A stretch of DNA of 38,075 nt, taken from NCBI GenBank assembly GCA_029265795.1, contig JAJUGV010000020.1:1-38075 (forward strand), given 5' to 3'. The DNA is from Alcaligenaceae bacterium (GTDB lineage: Bacteria; Pseudomonadota; Gammaproteobacteria; Burkholderiales; Burkholderiaceae_B). Under the pieces are notes generated by a model. It was not told the origin of the DNA, ran no database searches, and saw only the letters and a program-made list of their open reading frames with translations. How positions within the stretch are numbered: position 1 is the first letter of the stretch; each line of letters starts with the position of its first letter. Of the stretch, positions 16,170 through 25,962 are shown piece after piece. A program made the position numbers and the translations under genes.

Positions 16170-17096
16170 TTATGGGGTGTCGCGAATGGCAAATTGCCCG
16201 TCAGGTGCGAGCGAATCGCGCTCTTTCATCACCAGTTCGTAAAAAGCGGTGGCCGCTTGCGATAGGCCGCGGTTGCTGCGGCGCACAACATACAGCCGGC
16301 GACGGATTTCACTCGCTTGAGCCAATGCCACGATACGCAGCTCAGGATGACGAAAATGAAACAGCGTCATCCCCGGAACCAGGCTCACACCCAAGCCCGC
16401 CACCAGCAACCCCGTAACGGTGGCAAGATGATCCACTTCGTAGGATGTCGCTAAGCGCTCCAACGCGGGTTGCGACGCCAGGCTTTGACGAATGCTACTG
16501 CCCTTGCCCAGGTGGATCATGCCCTCGCCTGCCAGCATGTCCAGATGAATCTCCGGCTGCTTCGCCAAGACGTGATCCTGTCGGCAAATCAAATAGAAAC
16601 GGTCTTCACACAGGGGGTCTGCCACCAATCCGCTCATATCCCGACCCTCTGCGGCCAGGGCGAGATCCACCGCCCCCTCCTTGACTTGTTGCAGACACGG
16701 CTCCAACAGCGCATCGTGCAGTGACAGCTCAATCCCGGGGTAGGCGTCCGCGTACAGGGCGCAGATCCTGGGCAGCCAACCCGCCGCCAGAGAAGGCAGC
16801 GCGGCGACAGCCACCTTCCCCCGGCGCTTAGATACAAACTCCCGCATTTCCCCAACGAGGGCTTCAATGTCGTTAAGTAAGCGAGGCGCCGACTGTTTGA
16901 AGTGAAAGCCCTCCGGCGTCAATTCAACTTTACGGGTCGAACGGTCAAACAACCGGACTCCCAAGGCCTCTTCTAACGATTGAATCAGGGCGCTGAAGGC
17001 AGGCTGAGTCAAATGGCAGCGCTGTGCCGCACGGGTGAAGTTTTTCTCCTCATCCAAAGCAAGAAAGGCTTTGAGTTGTCGCGATGACAGATTCAT
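16170..17096 (-). CDS. LysR-family transcriptional regulator
   Basis: The 308-residue regulator has a typical winged helix at residues 5-65 (LKAFLALDEEKNFTRAAQRC, then HLTQPAFSALIQSLEEALGV) and a two-lobe effector-binding domain (GKVAVAALPSLAAGWLP; YEVDHLATVTGLLVAGLGVS). The gene is divergent from the AtuA-like operon, the usual arrangement for a LysR protein controlling its neighbour. The inducer is probably a carboxylate related to the substrate of that operon, but this is not visible in sequence. Its stop lies 113 nt upstream of the SUF regulator start, just before the suf promoter, on the same strand. Confidence 0.9.
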   Translation of the reverse strand: MNLSSRQLKAFLALDEEKNFTRAAQRCHLTQPAFSALIQSLEEALGVRLFDRSTRKVELTPEGFHFKQSAPRLLNDIEALVGEMREFVSKRRGKVAVAALPSLAAGWLPRICALYADAYPGIELSLHDALLEPCLQQVKEGAVDLALAAEGRDMSGLVADPLCEDRFYLICRQDHVLAKQPEIHLDMLAGEGMIHLGKGSSIRQSLASQPALERLATSYEVDHLATVTGLLVAGLGVSLVPGMTLFHFRHPELRIVALAQASEIRRRLYVVRRSNRGLSQAATAFYELVMKERDSLAPDGQFAIRDTP

Positions 17097-17116
17097 CTGC
17101 TTTTTCTATCAAATGA

Positions 17117-17145
17117 TAATTAATTTGTATTTCACTTATTAATTA
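17117..17145. promoter_or_regulatory. LysR-type operator in the divergent region
   Basis: Perfect 8-bp arms TAATTAAT (17117-17124) and ATTAATTA (17138-17145) with a 13-nt centre lie 20 nt upstream of the LysR start. AT-rich interrupted dyads like this are typical LysR recognition sites for autorepression and activation of the divergent operon. Confidence 0.6.
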
Positions 17146-17220
17146 CCGCATCGTAACCTGAATCCGCATAGGGGCCGACGCGAGTGGGATCCGTTACGCG
17201 CGGCAAGGAGACAAATCACG

Positions 17221-18561
17221 ATGGAAACATTCAAGATAGGGTGTGCCGCCGGTTTTTCAGGCGACCGTATTGACGGTGTCGGTCCTGTCGTTAAAACACT
17301 CATTGACACAGGCGGGCATGCTCTGATCTTCGAGACATTGGCAGAGCGCACTTTGGCGCTCGCCCAAATGGCGCGTAACCAAGACCCTGACGCTGGGTAC
17401 GAGCCTCTGCTTGCCGACATGCTGCGCCCGTGCCTGGCCGACTGCATGGATCACGGCATACAGATCGTAAGTAACTTCGGCCAAGCCAACCCCCCTGCCG
17501 CCGCACGCCGCATTCGGGAACTCGCCGCTGAGCTGGGTCTACAAGCGCCTCGCATCGCCGTGCTTGGCGGCGATCAGCTCGATAGCCCTGATGCGCTTGA
17601 TTATCTGTGTGGTGTGTTGCCTGAACAGCTCTCAATGGAGCGTGTTGTATGCATCAATGCGTATCAGGGGGCAGAGGAAATTGCACAGGCGCTTCGCGCC
17701 GGCGCACAGATCGTGGTGGCCGGCCGCGTGGCAGACCCATCACTCGTGGTAGGGCCTGCTATGGCACATTTTGGCTGGTCGCCTTCTGATTGGCGGGTGC
17801 TCGCCTCGGCGACCATGGCGGGCCATCTGCTGGAATGCGGAACGCAGGTCACCGGCGGTTACTACGCTATCCCCGGCTTGAAAGAAGTCCCCGATATGCA
17901 CCGCTTGGGCTTTCCCATCGCGCAAATAGATGAAGAAGGCGGGATTCTTATCGGCAAGGCGCACAATACAGGTGGCTGTGTGAATGCGCGAACGGTCAAG
18001 GAACAGTTGCTATACGAAGTGCATGATCCGTCCGCGTATCTCACCCCTGACGTGACGGCGGACATCAGCAATATCAGGGTGGCGGAAGTCGCTCCGGATC
18101 AGGTACGCGTATCAGGTGTAAGAGGTCACGCGCGCCCCGACATGCTGAAGGTCAACATTTTTTTGCGTGGCGGCTGGCTTGCCGAGGCTGAAATCTCGTA
18201 TGCCGGTCTGCAAGCCGAGGCACGCGCACGGCTTGCGGCCGACATCATCCGCAAGCGTATCGGAAGCGCTCTACGCTTGCGTATAGATCTGATCGGCGCC
18301 ATGAGCATATTGGCGGACGATGCCGGCGACATGCTGGCGGATCACCCCCCTAGCGATCGACGCGACATCCGTTTGCGAATTGCCGCCGTTCACGATGACC
18401 GGGCGATAGCGCAAACTCTGCTCCAGGAAATGAATGCGCTCTACACCTGCGGCCCTGCTGGGGGAGGCGGCGTGCGTACGTCGATCAAACCCCGGCTCAA
18501 CAACGTGTCCGCATTGATTCCACGGGAACTCGCCCCCGCTGCATGGAGTTTCCTGGCATGA
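17221..18561 (+). CDS. AtuA family protein (DUF1446), large domain
   Basis: This 446-residue cytoplasmic protein is of the acyclic terpene utilisation AtuA family. Recognisable stretches are KIGCAAGFSGDRIDG at the start, ANPPAAARRIRELA, VVAGRVADPSLVVGPAMAHF, GHLLECGTQVTGGYYA and GGCVNARTVKEQLLYEV. In Pseudomonas, AtuA takes part in citronellol/geraniol breakdown, but many family members sit in other carboxylate-degradation loci and their chemistry is not settled. The small AtuA C-terminal domain is encoded separately by the next gene, whose ATG overlaps this stop. AAGGAG lies 10 nt upstream of the ATG. The TctC-type receptor downstream suggests uptake of an organic acid. Confidence 0.85.
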   Translation: METFKIGCAAGFSGDRIDGVGPVVKTLIDTGGHALIFETLAERTLALAQMARNQDPDAGYEPLLADMLRPCLADCMDHGIQIVSNFGQANPPAAARRIRELAAELGLQAPRIAVLGGDQLDSPDALDYLCGVLPEQLSMERVVCINAYQGAEEIAQALRAGAQIVVAGRVADPSLVVGPAMAHFGWSPSDWRVLASATMAGHLLECGTQVTGGYYAIPGLKEVPDMHRLGFPIAQIDEEGGILIGKAHNTGGCVNARTVKEQLLYEVHDPSAYLTPDVTADISNIRVAEVAPDQVRVSGVRGHARPDMLKVNIFLRGGWLAEAEISYAGLQAEARARLAADIIRKRIGSALRLRIDLIGAMSILADDAGDMLADHPPSDRRDIRLRIAAVHDDRAIAQTLLQEMNALYTCGPAGGGGVRTSIKPRLNNVSALIPRELAPAAWSFLA

Positions 18562-18944
18562 CGCAGCCCATTCAGGCCAACACCCAGCTAGTGGCCGTCC
18601 CGCTTTATCGACTCGCCCACGGCCGCACCGGCGACAAGGGGAATACCTCCAATATCAGCGTGATCGCCTGGCGAGACGAATGGTTCCCTTTGCTAGTGGA
18701 ACAAGTCACCGAAGAGGTTGTTCGGAAGTGGTTTGCCCATCGCAAGCCGAGTCGCGTCACACGCTATGTCCTGCCCACCATTTCCGCCATGAATTTTGTC
18801 ATGGAGGGCGTGCTCGACGGCGGCGTGAATGATGCACTCAACCTTGATGCCCACGGGAAGGCACTATCGTTTCACATGTTGGATATTCCCGTCATGGTCC
18901 ATCCCGAACTCGCGGCGAATCTGCCCGATGTTCACCACCCTTGA
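18558..18944 (+). CDS. AtuA-like ferredoxin-fold domain protein
   Basis: This 128-residue protein corresponds to the small C-terminal domain of AtuA-type proteins: YRLAHGRTGDKGNTSNISVI is the signature (an AHxRSGDKG-type motif), and NFVMEGVLDGGVNDALNLDA follows. ATG 18558 overlaps the previous stop (ATGA) and has GGAG 9 nt upstream; an ATG at 18543 adds five residues and is less likely. In many bacteria the two domains are fused, so these proteins probably act together. Twelve nt separate it from the receptor gene. Confidence 0.85.
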   Translation: MTQPIQANTQLVAVPLYRLAHGRTGDKGNTSNISVIAWRDEWFPLLVEQVTEEVVRKWFAHRKPSRVTRYVLPTISAMNFVMEGVLDGGVNDALNLDAHGKALSFHMLDIPVMVHPELAANLPDVHHP

Positions 18945-18956
18945 GAGGAGAACGAA

Positions 18957-19949
18957 ATGACAATAAAGACTACAAAACTGTCTCGACGCAACCTGCTTCT
19001 GGCCGCCTGCCTTGCCGGCTTGCCGTGGATGGCGACAGGCACCGCGATGGCGCAGGAATTCCCGTCTCGCAACATCACGTTCGTCGTGCCGTTTGGCCCC
19101 GGCAGCGCTACAGATCAATTGGCCCGTGCCATCGGCCAAGGCGTTACTGAGCTGTCCGGTGCCACAGTGGTCATCGAGAACAAGCCGGGGGCGAGTGCCA
19201 TGATCGGCGCTGCCGACGTCGCACGCGCTCAGCCGGACGGCTATCGAGTGCTGATCAGTACCAACACCAGTCATGCCGCCAACCCGCACCTGTACAAGAA
19301 ACTGAGCTACGACCCGGTCAAGGACTTCGAGCCGATCACTCTGTTGGGAACCGGCGGCCAGATCATGGTCGTGCATCCCTCTTCTGAGGCAAAGAATGTT
19401 CAGGATTTCCTACGCATGGCGAAGGAAAATCCGGGCAAGCTGTCGTTTGGCAGCGGCAGCTCCAGCAGCCGTGTTGCGGGTGAGCTGCTGCAGCAGATGG
19501 CGGGTGTAGAAATTCTGCATGTACCGTACAAGAGCAACCCGTTGGCCATTACCGACCTCCTTGGCGGCCAGATTGACATGATGATCAGTGACATGGCCAC
19601 CGGCCTGCCTCAAGTGCAAAGCGGTAGCCTGCGCGCACTGGGCGTCACCACGCCGGAGCGCTCACCGCTCTCTCCGGACGTGCCGACCATCTCTGAGGCC
19701 GGCGTCCCTGGCTATGAAATGGGTTATTGGTTCGCCGCCTACGCACCCGCCGGAACCCCCAGTGACATCGTTGCACGCCTGAATGAACTGTTGACCAAGG
19801 CCACTGAGCAGCCTACAGCGCAGCAGTTCTACAAGCAGACCGGCACTAAACCGGTCACGTCAACACCCGAGGAACTGGCTGAATTCCAGCGTGCCGAGAC
19901 AGAAAAGTGGGGCACTGTCATCCAGAAGGCCGGCATCGAGAAATCCTGA
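18957..19949 (+). CDS. Bug/TctC-family tripartite tricarboxylate-type receptor
   Basis: This is a 330-residue periplasmic solute receptor. The N-terminus LSRRNLLLAACLAGLPWMA with cleavage after AMA resembles a twin-arginine signal. Family motifs: PSRNITFVVPFGPGSATDQLAR, VVIENKPGASAMIGAADVAR, FGSGSSSSRVAGELLQQMAG, HVPYKSNPLAITDLLGGQID and MGYWFAAYAPAGTPSDIVARL. Bug receptors bind carboxylates or amides and are hugely expanded in Burkholderiales. No tctA/tctB membrane genes are adjacent, which is common for Bug genes. Its place behind the AtuA pair suggests it binds the substrate of that pathway. AGGAG is 7 nt before the ATG. Confidence 0.93.
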   Translation: MTIKTTKLSRRNLLLAACLAGLPWMATGTAMAQEFPSRNITFVVPFGPGSATDQLARAIGQGVTELSGATVVIENKPGASAMIGAADVARAQPDGYRVLISTNTSHAANPHLYKKLSYDPVKDFEPITLLGTGGQIMVVHPSSEAKNVQDFLRMAKENPGKLSFGSGSSSSRVAGELLQQMAGVEILHVPYKSNPLAITDLLGGQIDMMISDMATGLPQVQSGSLRALGVTTPERSPLSPDVPTISEAGVPGYEMGYWFAAYAPAGTPSDIVARLNELLTKATEQPTAQQFYKQTGTKPVTSTPEELAEFQRAETEKWGTVIQKAGIEKS

Positions 19950-20038
19950 TTACCGGCGGTTTCAGAACTCCGGCATTACCGGAACACCGCATACAATAAG
20001 GGCTTTTGCCCGTAATCCGGGTGCCGACCGGAGAGTTC

Positions 20039-20530
20039 ATGGAAGCCGCCCCGTTCGATCATGCCGCCGCGCTGATCGCCTGTTCCAGAGGCGATCACGC
20101 GGCTTTTCACCGGCTGTACGAACACGAAGCCCCACGCATGCTTGCCCTCTGTCAGCATCTGCTGCCGGAAGATGCAGAAGACTTGCTGCACGACACCTTC
20201 GTTTTACTCTGGCGTAACGCAGATCAGTACGACGCGAGTATGGGCGCGGCACGGCCGTGGATATACAGCGTGCTTCGTCATGTCGCCAACAGCCGGCGCC
20301 TGCGTCGCAATAATCCCGTTCCCGTCAGTCCACCCGCTCTGCCCTCGCCCACACACGTTGGTGGCAGGCTGGCGCAGTTGGCACAAGGCGATTCAGCGTT
20401 GTCCTACGAAGCGGTCGCGCACGCCTACCTACACGGTGCCGACTACAACCGCCTTTCGGCGTGGTTGCGGCGCGACCCCAACGAGATCCGCGCCTCCGTT
20501 CGTAAGGATTTGGAGAAGCTTTCCTCATGA
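20039..20530 (+). CDS. ECF-family RNA polymerase sigma factor
   Basis: The 163-residue protein's region 2 is clear: FHRLYEHEAPRMLALCQHLL, EDAEDLLHDTFVLLWRNADQ and ARPWIYSVLRHVANSRRLRR match the core-binding and -10-recognition helices. Region 4 is short and divergent (YNRLSAWLRRDPNEIRASVR), still helix-turn-helix-like. ATG 20039 has GGAG 7 nt upstream; a TTG start at 20006 is open but unsupported. The downstream anti-sigma gene overlaps it by 4 nt, the normal ECF/anti-sigma pairing (SigK/RskA style). The regulon is unknown. GGAAC at 19981, upstream, resembles an ECF -35 and might reflect autoregulation. Confidence 0.85.
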   Translation: MEAAPFDHAAALIACSRGDHAAFHRLYEHEAPRMLALCQHLLPEDAEDLLHDTFVLLWRNADQYDASMGAARPWIYSVLRHVANSRRLRRNNPVPVSPPALPSPTHVGGRLAQLAQGDSALSYEAVAHAYLHGADYNRLSAWLRRDPNEIRASVRKDLEKLSS

Positions 20531-21546
20531 CGCAGACCGAGCTCGCGCCACTGTCCACCGATGACGCTATTCGGGTCGCTGAATACGTATGCGGCCTACT
20601 CAACCCACAGGAACGCGCTCAGGTTCACATTCTGCTTAGCCGTGATGACCAGGCATTGAGCTGCGCACTTGATTGGGAGAACGAACTGCTTGGGCTAGTG
20701 GACGCCTTGCCGGCCGCAGTGCCCTCACCTGCCCTGCTCGACCGGCTGCAGCGCACGTTGGAGATAGGCCCGCCGCCACCACCGCCCAGACCCCAGTTAC
20801 TGCGTCAGCCGTCACAGGCGGCCACAGCTCCACGCGCACACGATGCGCCCCCCATCCAAAAACCAGCGCTCGCGCCCGCTCCGGTCGCCGGGAAAGCTCC
20901 GCCGCGCCAACACGCTTCACCATCACCCCGCGACACGCCACCCAGCGACACGCCACCGAACAAGCCCGTCGCGCCCACGGCGCCCGACGCCCGTAAACAG
21001 CAACGTGTATTGCAACGCAAGTTATGGTTTTGGCGCTTGACCGCCATCTGCGCAACGGCCGCCGCCATCGTGGGATTCGCACTGCCTGGTGAGCCCCCAC
21101 CGCCACCCGTTCAAGTCATCAAAGTCGCGCCCACCCGGGCTGCTATCCTGCAGGCACCCGGCACGAGCAGCACACCCGGATGGACGGCCACGCTAGGTCC
21201 CGAAGGCAACCTCGTAATGCAGCCATTGGTCTATACGGAAGTGCCGCCGGAGCGACAGGCGCTCTTATGGACCCGCAGTGCGCGTGTACCCGAACCCAGG
21301 CTATTGGGCCGCATCGACCCGAATCGCCCCGTGCAGGTGCCGGCCACGCAGTTGGGTACGTTGGCAGACGACCAATTGCTGGAAATCACACTAGAGACCG
21401 CTGAAGATGCAGCCAAGGGCGTGCCTAATGGCCCCGTTCTGTTTATCGGCCAGATGGCCGTATTCGGGGCCGAAGGGTCTGTGGCCCCGGTATCTGCCGA
21501 CTCACAGGCCTCTGGATCGGCCACCGGCGGCCCGATTACGCAATAA
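20527..21546 (+). CDS. Membrane anti-sigma factor, RskA type
   Basis: This is a 339-residue protein. The cytoplasmic N-terminus (1-80) has the anti-sigma pattern IRVAEYVCGLLNPQERAQVH and DWENELLGLVDALP. A Pro/Ala-rich linker spans about 81-153, including a run of six Pro. One transmembrane helix lies at about 168-187 (FWRLTAICATAAAIVGFALP). The periplasmic RskA domain follows: TPGWTATLGPEGNLVMQP, ERQALLWTRS and LGTLADDQLLEITLE. It should hold the ECF sigma factor at the membrane until a signal triggers its release. The linker is unusually long. It ends convergent with merR, sharing a hairpin. Confidence 0.85.
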   Translation: MTQTELAPLSTDDAIRVAEYVCGLLNPQERAQVHILLSRDDQALSCALDWENELLGLVDALPAAVPSPALLDRLQRTLEIGPPPPPPRPQLLRQPSQAATAPRAHDAPPIQKPALAPAPVAGKAPPRQHASPSPRDTPPSDTPPNKPVAPTAPDARKQQRVLQRKLWFWRLTAICATAAAIVGFALPGEPPPPPVQVIKVAPTRAAILQAPGTSSTPGWTATLGPEGNLVMQPLVYTEVPPERQALLWTRSARVPEPRLLGRIDPNRPVQVPATQLGTLADDQLLEITLETAEDAAKGVPNGPVLFIGQMAVFGAEGSVAPVSADSQASGSATGGPITQ

Positions 21547-21551
21547 GGAGA

Positions 21552-21572
21552 CCTGCCGACTCGCTCGGCAGG
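21552..21572. terminator. Hairpin between anti-sigma gene and merR
   Basis: CCTGCCGA and TCGGCAGG form a perfect 8-bp stem with a 5-nt loop in the 40-nt gap between two converging genes. There is no T-run, so efficiency is uncertain, but the position fits a bidirectional terminator. Confidence 0.6.
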
Positions 21573-21586
21573 CTCAACAAGCTTAG

Positions 21587-22018
21587 TTAGGGTGCAAGGT
21601 GAAAATCGCCTTCCGCCCCCTGTGCGGCTTCTGACTCCGCCAGGGCGGCGGCAAGCCGATCGCGAATACTGGTGAGGTCGGATCGCAAGGCTTGGAGCTC
21701 CGTTGCACTCAGGCGTACCGCAGCCTCCGGGTCGTAAGCGGCCCGATCGGAGGCATCGCCTAAGCGGTTGCGCGCACCACTGATGGTGAAACCCTCTTCG
21801 TAAAGAAGGTGCCGGATCCGGCGGATCAGCAGAACTTCGTGGTGCTGATAATAGCGGCGATTCCCTCTGCGCTTGAGCGGCTTGAGCTGGGAAAACTCCT
21901 GTTCCCAGTAGCGCAGCACATGGGGCTTGACGCAGCATAGCTCGCTGACTTCACCAATCGTGAAATAACGTTTGGCGGGTATGGGAGGCAAATTGACGGA
22001 AGTTTCGCTCGTGCTCAT
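21587..22018 (-). CDS. MerR-family regulator of the pheST-ihfA cluster
   Basis: This 143-residue protein has a MerR winged helix at about 17-85: YFTIGEVSELCCVKPHVLRYWEQEF is followed by LKPLKRRGNRRYYQHHEVLL and a short coiled coil (LQALRSDLTSIRDRLAAALA). No metal-binding Cys cluster is seen at the C-terminus, so it is not a metal sensor of the MerR/CueR type. This protein type is found directly downstream of ihfA across proteobacteria; its target is unknown. It lies 35 nt after ihfA and is the last gene of the operon. Confidence 0.9.
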   Translation of the reverse strand: MSTSETSVNLPPIPAKRYFTIGEVSELCCVKPHVLRYWEQEFSQLKPLKRRGNRRYYQHHEVLLIRRIRHLLYEEGFTISGARNRLGDASDRAAYDPEAAVRLSATELQALRSDLTSIRDRLAAALAESEAAQGAEGDFHLAP

Positions 22019-22053
22019 GGACCTGGAACCAATTCTCGTTATGTGCGCCGGTG

Positions 22054-22371
22054 TCAGGTTTCGCTGACGGAGCGACCTGCTTGTTCAACGGCGCTTTTCA
22101 GTTTCTGGCTGGCATGAAACGTTACCACGCGTCGCGCTGCAATGGGAATGACTTCGCCGGTCTTGGGATTGCGCCCCGGACGCGGCGGTTTGTCACGAAC
22201 TTGAAAATTCCCGAAACCGGAAAGCTTGACTTCGGTTCCACGCGCCAAGGCTTCGCGGATCTCTTCAAAGAAGGTGTCCACGATGTCTTTGGCTTCGCGC
22301 TTGTTCAGACCCACCCGCTCGAACAGCAATTCAGCCAGTTCAGCCTTGGTGAGAGTACGCTCTATGGTCAT
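22054..22371 (-). CDS. ihfA: Integration host factor alpha subunit
   Basis: This is a 105-residue DNA-bending protein. [65 protein letters not shown] are the HU/IHF fold with the Pro-tipped beta arm, and the [10 protein letters not shown] arm is IHF-type. Its place after pheT is the classic location of ihfA. ATG 22371 has AAGGA 9 nt upstream; two upstream ATGs (22398, 22380) lie in or against the pheT end and have no suitable site. It pairs with IhfB encoded elsewhere and assists sigma-54 promoters, one of which (glnK) is in this window. Confidence 0.95.
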   Translation of the reverse strand: MTIERTLTKAELAELLFERVGLNKREAKDIVDTFFEEIREALARGTEVKLSGFGNFQVRDKPPRPGRNPKTGEVIPIAARRVVTFHASQKLKSAVEQAGRSVSET

Positions 22372-22394
22372 GGGAAACATTCCTTCAGCCCGTC

Positions 22395-24803
22395 TCAAGC
22401 ACGCTGACGTGCGCCATGATGTTTTTCAAGTGCCCGCAACAGGGTGGCCATACATTCGTCGACTGTTGAATCGGCAAGCGTGGCTTCAGGATTCTGCAGC
22501 CAGAAGCGGAACGCCAGACTCTTTTCTTCTGCAGCGGCGCCCTTGTCGCGCCACACATCAAAGAGTCGGATGTCCCGCACCACGCTTAGGTTAGCATCAG
22601 ACGCGATGGTGCGGGTAAGCGTTTTCAACAATTCCTGATAGGACGCCGACGCATCGACCCATACCGCCAGATCGCGTATAACCACGGGCTGACGCGACAA
22701 GCGCTCGAGTTTCGGCATGGAACCCGCCGAAATAGCCTCGACATCGACCTCGAACACCACTGGCGCTTGACCAATTTCTGCTTTCTGTGCCCAGCGCGGG
22801 TGCAGTTCTCCCAACCAACCTATCATCTTGCCGTCGAGTTCCAGCCGGGCCGCACGCCCGGGATGGAGTGCCGGGTGGGTGTCAGGGACATATTGCAGCT
22901 CTGCCGCGCGTTTACCCAACAGGGCTTCCAGATCCGCTTTAACGTCATAGAAATCGACGGCGCGGGCCGGAACACCCCACTGCTCTTCAAGGGCCGGCCC
23001 CCATGCAGCGGCCGCCAACCGTACGGGCTGCTCCACCCCGGCGACCGTCAAGGCGCCGTCATGAACTTCGGGGTTACGCAGGAACACACGACCGATCTCA
23101 AATACGCGCACCCGGCTCTGACGGTGACGCATGTTGTGCGCTATGTTAGCCACCAGCCCACCGATCAGGCTGGTGCGCATCACCGCCAGCTGGCTGGCAA
23201 TAGGGTTGAGCAAGCGTATGGGATTGGTCTGGCCCGCGTAATCGCGCTCCCATGCCTCTTCGACAAACGAGAAGTTGATGACTTCCTGGTAATCAAGGGC
23301 CGCCATGCGATAACGGAGGTCGTGTGGCCCTCGGCGCGTCTCGGACACCGCCCGCATCTTGGCCGGCGCACGCGGTGGAACATCAGGGATACGCTCGAAG
23401 CCATAAATTCGCGCCACCTCTTCGATGAGATCCTCTTCGATAACAAGATCGAAGCGGTAGCTGGGCGGCTGAACTTCAAAGACCTCATCTTCGACCGTGA
23501 ACGGCAGTTCAAGGCGTGTGAATATGTCTTCGACTTCGGAGCGCTCCAGAGGCAGACCTAGCACACGGCGGCAGCGCTCCAGGCGCATACGCACGGGCGC
23601 ACGCTCCGGCAGTGCAATGACCTGGTCGTCCAGCGGCCCCACCTGGCCACCACAGATGTCCACGATGAGGCGCGTCATGTACTCGAGATCTTCAACAATG
23701 TGTTCGAAATCGACGCCGCGCTCGAAACGATGGCTGGCTTCAGAGCTGAACTTATAGCGACGCGCTCGGCCCATAATGGCTTCGGGCCACCAGAATGCCC
23801 CTTCAAGGTAGATGTCAGTCGTTTCCAGCGTGACGGCTGTGGCCTCGCCGCCCATGATGCCGGCCATGCTTTCAACGGTATCACCTGCGGCAATGATGCC
23901 GACGTCCGGCTGCAGTTGAACCACTTGGCCGCTCAATAGCTCGAGCTGTTCCCCTTCACGGGCCCAACGTACCGTCAGGCCGTCCTGAATGCGGCGAATA
24001 TCAAATACGTGGGTGGGACGCCCCAGTTCAAGCATCACATAGTTCGAGATGTCGACCAGCGCAGAAATCGACCGCTGGCCGGCGCGCTCGAGCTTGCTCT
24101 TCATCCACTCGGGTGTCGCTGCCCTTGCATTAACCCCGCGAATGACGCGCCCGGCAAAACGCCCGCACAGGTCGGGAGCCTCTACCTTGACGGGCAAGCG
24201 GTCTTCCAGGGTCGGCACTACCGGCTCGTAGGAAGGCGTCTGCAATGGTGCGCCGGTGAGCGCAGCGACCTCGCGAGCCACACCACGAATGGAAAGGCAG
24301 TCAGCGCGGTTCGGTGTGAGCTTGAGCGTAAAAATCGTATCGTCCAGATCGAGATAGCTGCGCAGATCCTCGCCTACCGGCGCATCAGCAGCAAGCTCCA
24401 GCAACCCGGCATGATCCTGCGACAACCCCAGCTCACGAGCGGAGCACAACATGCCGGCCGACTCGACGCCACGCATCTTCACCGGGCCAATTTTCATGCC
24501 TCCAGGGAGTTGTGCGCCGACACGAGCCAAGGGCACTTTCATGCCCGCAGCGGCATTGGGAGCCCCGCAAACGATTTGCAGGGAGGCGCCACTGCCATCG
24601 TCCACCTGGCAAACACGAAGGCGATCGGCATTGGGATGCGGCTGTACGTCGGCAATTAATGCCACTACCACCCCCGAGAAAGCAGGCGCCACACTGGCAG
24701 TCTCTTCGACTTCCAGCCCAGCCATAGTGAGGCGGTGAGCCAGCTCGTCGGTATCAATATCAGGGTTGACGTAAGTACGGAGCCACGATTCAGGAAATAG
24801 CAT
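22395..24803 (-). CDS. pheT: Phenylalanyl-tRNA synthetase beta chain
   Basis: This 802-residue subunit is of normal length. The N-terminal OB-fold tRNA-binding domain ([20 protein letters not shown]) is followed by B3/B4 editing domain features, B5 ([36 protein letters not shown]) and the catalytic-like core. The anticodon-binding FDX-ACB domain ends the protein ([20 protein letters not shown]). It forms an alpha2-beta2 enzyme with PheS. The start is 67 nt after pheS; the stop is just before ihfA. Both flanking genes are the usual ones. Confidence 0.97.
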   Translation of the reverse strand: MLFPESWLRTYVNPDIDTDELAHRLTMAGLEVEETASVAPAFSGVVVALIADVQPHPNADRLRVCQVDDGSGASLQIVCGAPNAAAGMKVPLARVGAQLPGGMKIGPVKMRGVESAGMLCSARELGLSQDHAGLLELAADAPVGEDLRSYLDLDDTIFTLKLTPNRADCLSIRGVAREVAALTGAPLQTPSYEPVVPTLEDRLPVKVEAPDLCGRFAGRVIRGVNARAATPEWMKSKLERAGQRSISALVDISNYVMLELGRPTHVFDIRRIQDGLTVRWAREGEQLELLSGQVVQLQPDVGIIAAGDTVESMAGIMGGEATAVTLETTDIYLEGAFWWPEAIMGRARRYKFSSEASHRFERGVDFEHIVEDLEYMTRLIVDICGGQVGPLDDQVIALPERAPVRMRLERCRRVLGLPLERSEVEDIFTRLELPFTVEDEVFEVQPPSYRFDLVIEEDLIEEVARIYGFERIPDVPPRAPAKMRAVSETRRGPHDLRYRMAALDYQEVINFSFVEEAWERDYAGQTNPIRLLNPIASQLAVMRTSLIGGLVANIAHNMRHRQSRVRVFEIGRVFLRNPEVHDGALTVAGVEQPVRLAAAAWGPALEEQWGVPARAVDFYDVKADLEALLGKRAAELQYVPDTHPALHPGRAARLELDGKMIGWLGELHPRWAQKAEIGQAPVVFEVDVEAISAGSMPKLERLSRQPVVIRDLAVWVDASASYQELLKTLTRTIASDANLSVVRDIRLFDVWRDKGAAAEEKSLAFRFWLQNPEATLADSTVDECMATLLRALEKHHGARQRA

Positions 24804-24870
24804 GATGTTCTCGGTAATTCAGGCAGTCGAGTTAGGGGCCGGGCCACCATATTGCAGGGGCCTCAGATGC

Positions 24871-25893
24871 TCAGCGATTGAACTGGCGCAGAAAGCGCAA
24901 ATCGCCCTCGAAGAACAGGCGCAAATCATTGACGCCATAGCGCAGCATGGCGAGACGCTCGAGGCCCGAGCCAAATGCGAACCCGATATAACGTTCCGGA
25001 TCGAGGCCGAAGTTGCGTACAACCTGCGGGTGCACCTGCCCGGAACCGGATATTTCCAGCCAGCGCCCCTTATTGGGGCCGGACGTGAACATCATGTCGA
25101 TTTCGGCAGACGGTTCTGTAAACGGGAAGAAGGACGGACGGAAACGAACGGAAAGGTCATCCGTCTCGAAGAACGCACGCAGAAAATCCGTGTATACGCC
25201 TTTTAAGTCGGCGAAGGAGATATCTTCGGCGATCCATAAGCCCTCCACCTGATGGAACATGGGCGAATGCGTCGCGTCACTATCCACGCGGTAGGTACGC
25301 CCAGGCGCGATCACTTTGATGGGAGGCGTGTGCATGCGCGCATAGCGCACCTGCATGGGGCTGGTGTGCGTACGCAATAGTAGCGGCAGGCCCTGATCGT
25401 CTTTCATGTCGACGTAGAACGTGTCCTGCATGGAACGCGCCGGATGATTTTCTGGATTGTTTAAGGCGGTGAAATTGGTCCAGTCGTTCTCGATTTCGGG
25501 GCCATCGGCCACGTCGAAACCAATCGAACGAAATATGGCTTCCACCCTTTGCCATGCCTGGATGACGGGGTGGATTCCCCCGAAGCCACGACCCCGCCCG
25601 GGCAAGGTGACGTCGATGGTCTCGGCGGCCAGACGACGATCCAGCTCAGCCTGCTGAAGTTCGGCACGGCGTGCATTGAGCAGGCCTTCCACCTGCTGCT
25701 TTAGCTGGTTGATGCGTGCGCCCTCTGCGCGTTTTTGTTCCGGCTCGAGCTTACTCAGCCCCTTGAGCAACGCCGTCAGTGCGCCGTGCTTACCCAGAAA
25801 CTTGGCTTTTGCGTTTTCCAGCGCTGCTGCATCGTGAGCCTGCGCGAACTGTTCTTTCGCCTGAACGATCAGATCGTCGACCTGCGTAGTCAT
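24871..25893 (-). CDS. pheS: Phenylalanyl-tRNA synthetase alpha chain
   Basis: This 340-residue catalytic subunit has an N-terminal coiled coil (residues 1-90, ending [20 protein letters not shown]) that binds tRNA. The class II catalytic core follows: [20 protein letters not shown] (motif 1 region), [32 protein letters not shown] (motif 2) and [20 protein letters not shown] (motif 3). ATG 25893 (MTTQVDD) has GGAAAGG upstream; the frame opens at 25914 with a non-ATG codon. It lies between rplT and pheT. Confidence 0.97.
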   Translation of the reverse strand: MTTQVDDLIVQAKEQFAQAHDAAALENAKAKFLGKHGALTALLKGLSKLEPEQKRAEGARINQLKQQVEGLLNARRAELQQAELDRRLAAETIDVTLPGRGRGFGGIHPVIQAWQRVEAIFRSIGFDVADGPEIENDWTNFTALNNPENHPARSMQDTFYVDMKDDQGLPLLLRTHTSPMQVRYARMHTPPIKVIAPGRTYRVDSDATHSPMFHQVEGLWIAEDISFADLKGVYTDFLRAFFETDDLSVRFRPSFFPFTEPSAEIDMMFTSGPNKGRWLEISGSGQVHPQVVRNFGLDPERYIGFAFGSGLERLAMLRYGVNDLRLFFEGDLRFLRQFNR

Positions 25894-25962
25894 TTTTTGC
25901 CTTTCCAAAAGCAAACGGAGCCTAAGTAAGGCCCCGTTCGCGGATCAAACTAGCTCGGCTGA

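Noticed and set aside
16057..16170. Longer start for the SUF regulator at ATG 16170
   Set aside because: It would place the promoter and palindrome inside the coding region and adds residues unlike Rrf2 proteins.
22767..23561. 264-codon plus-strand frame opposite pheT
   Set aside because: Antisense shadow of pheT without any recognisable domain.
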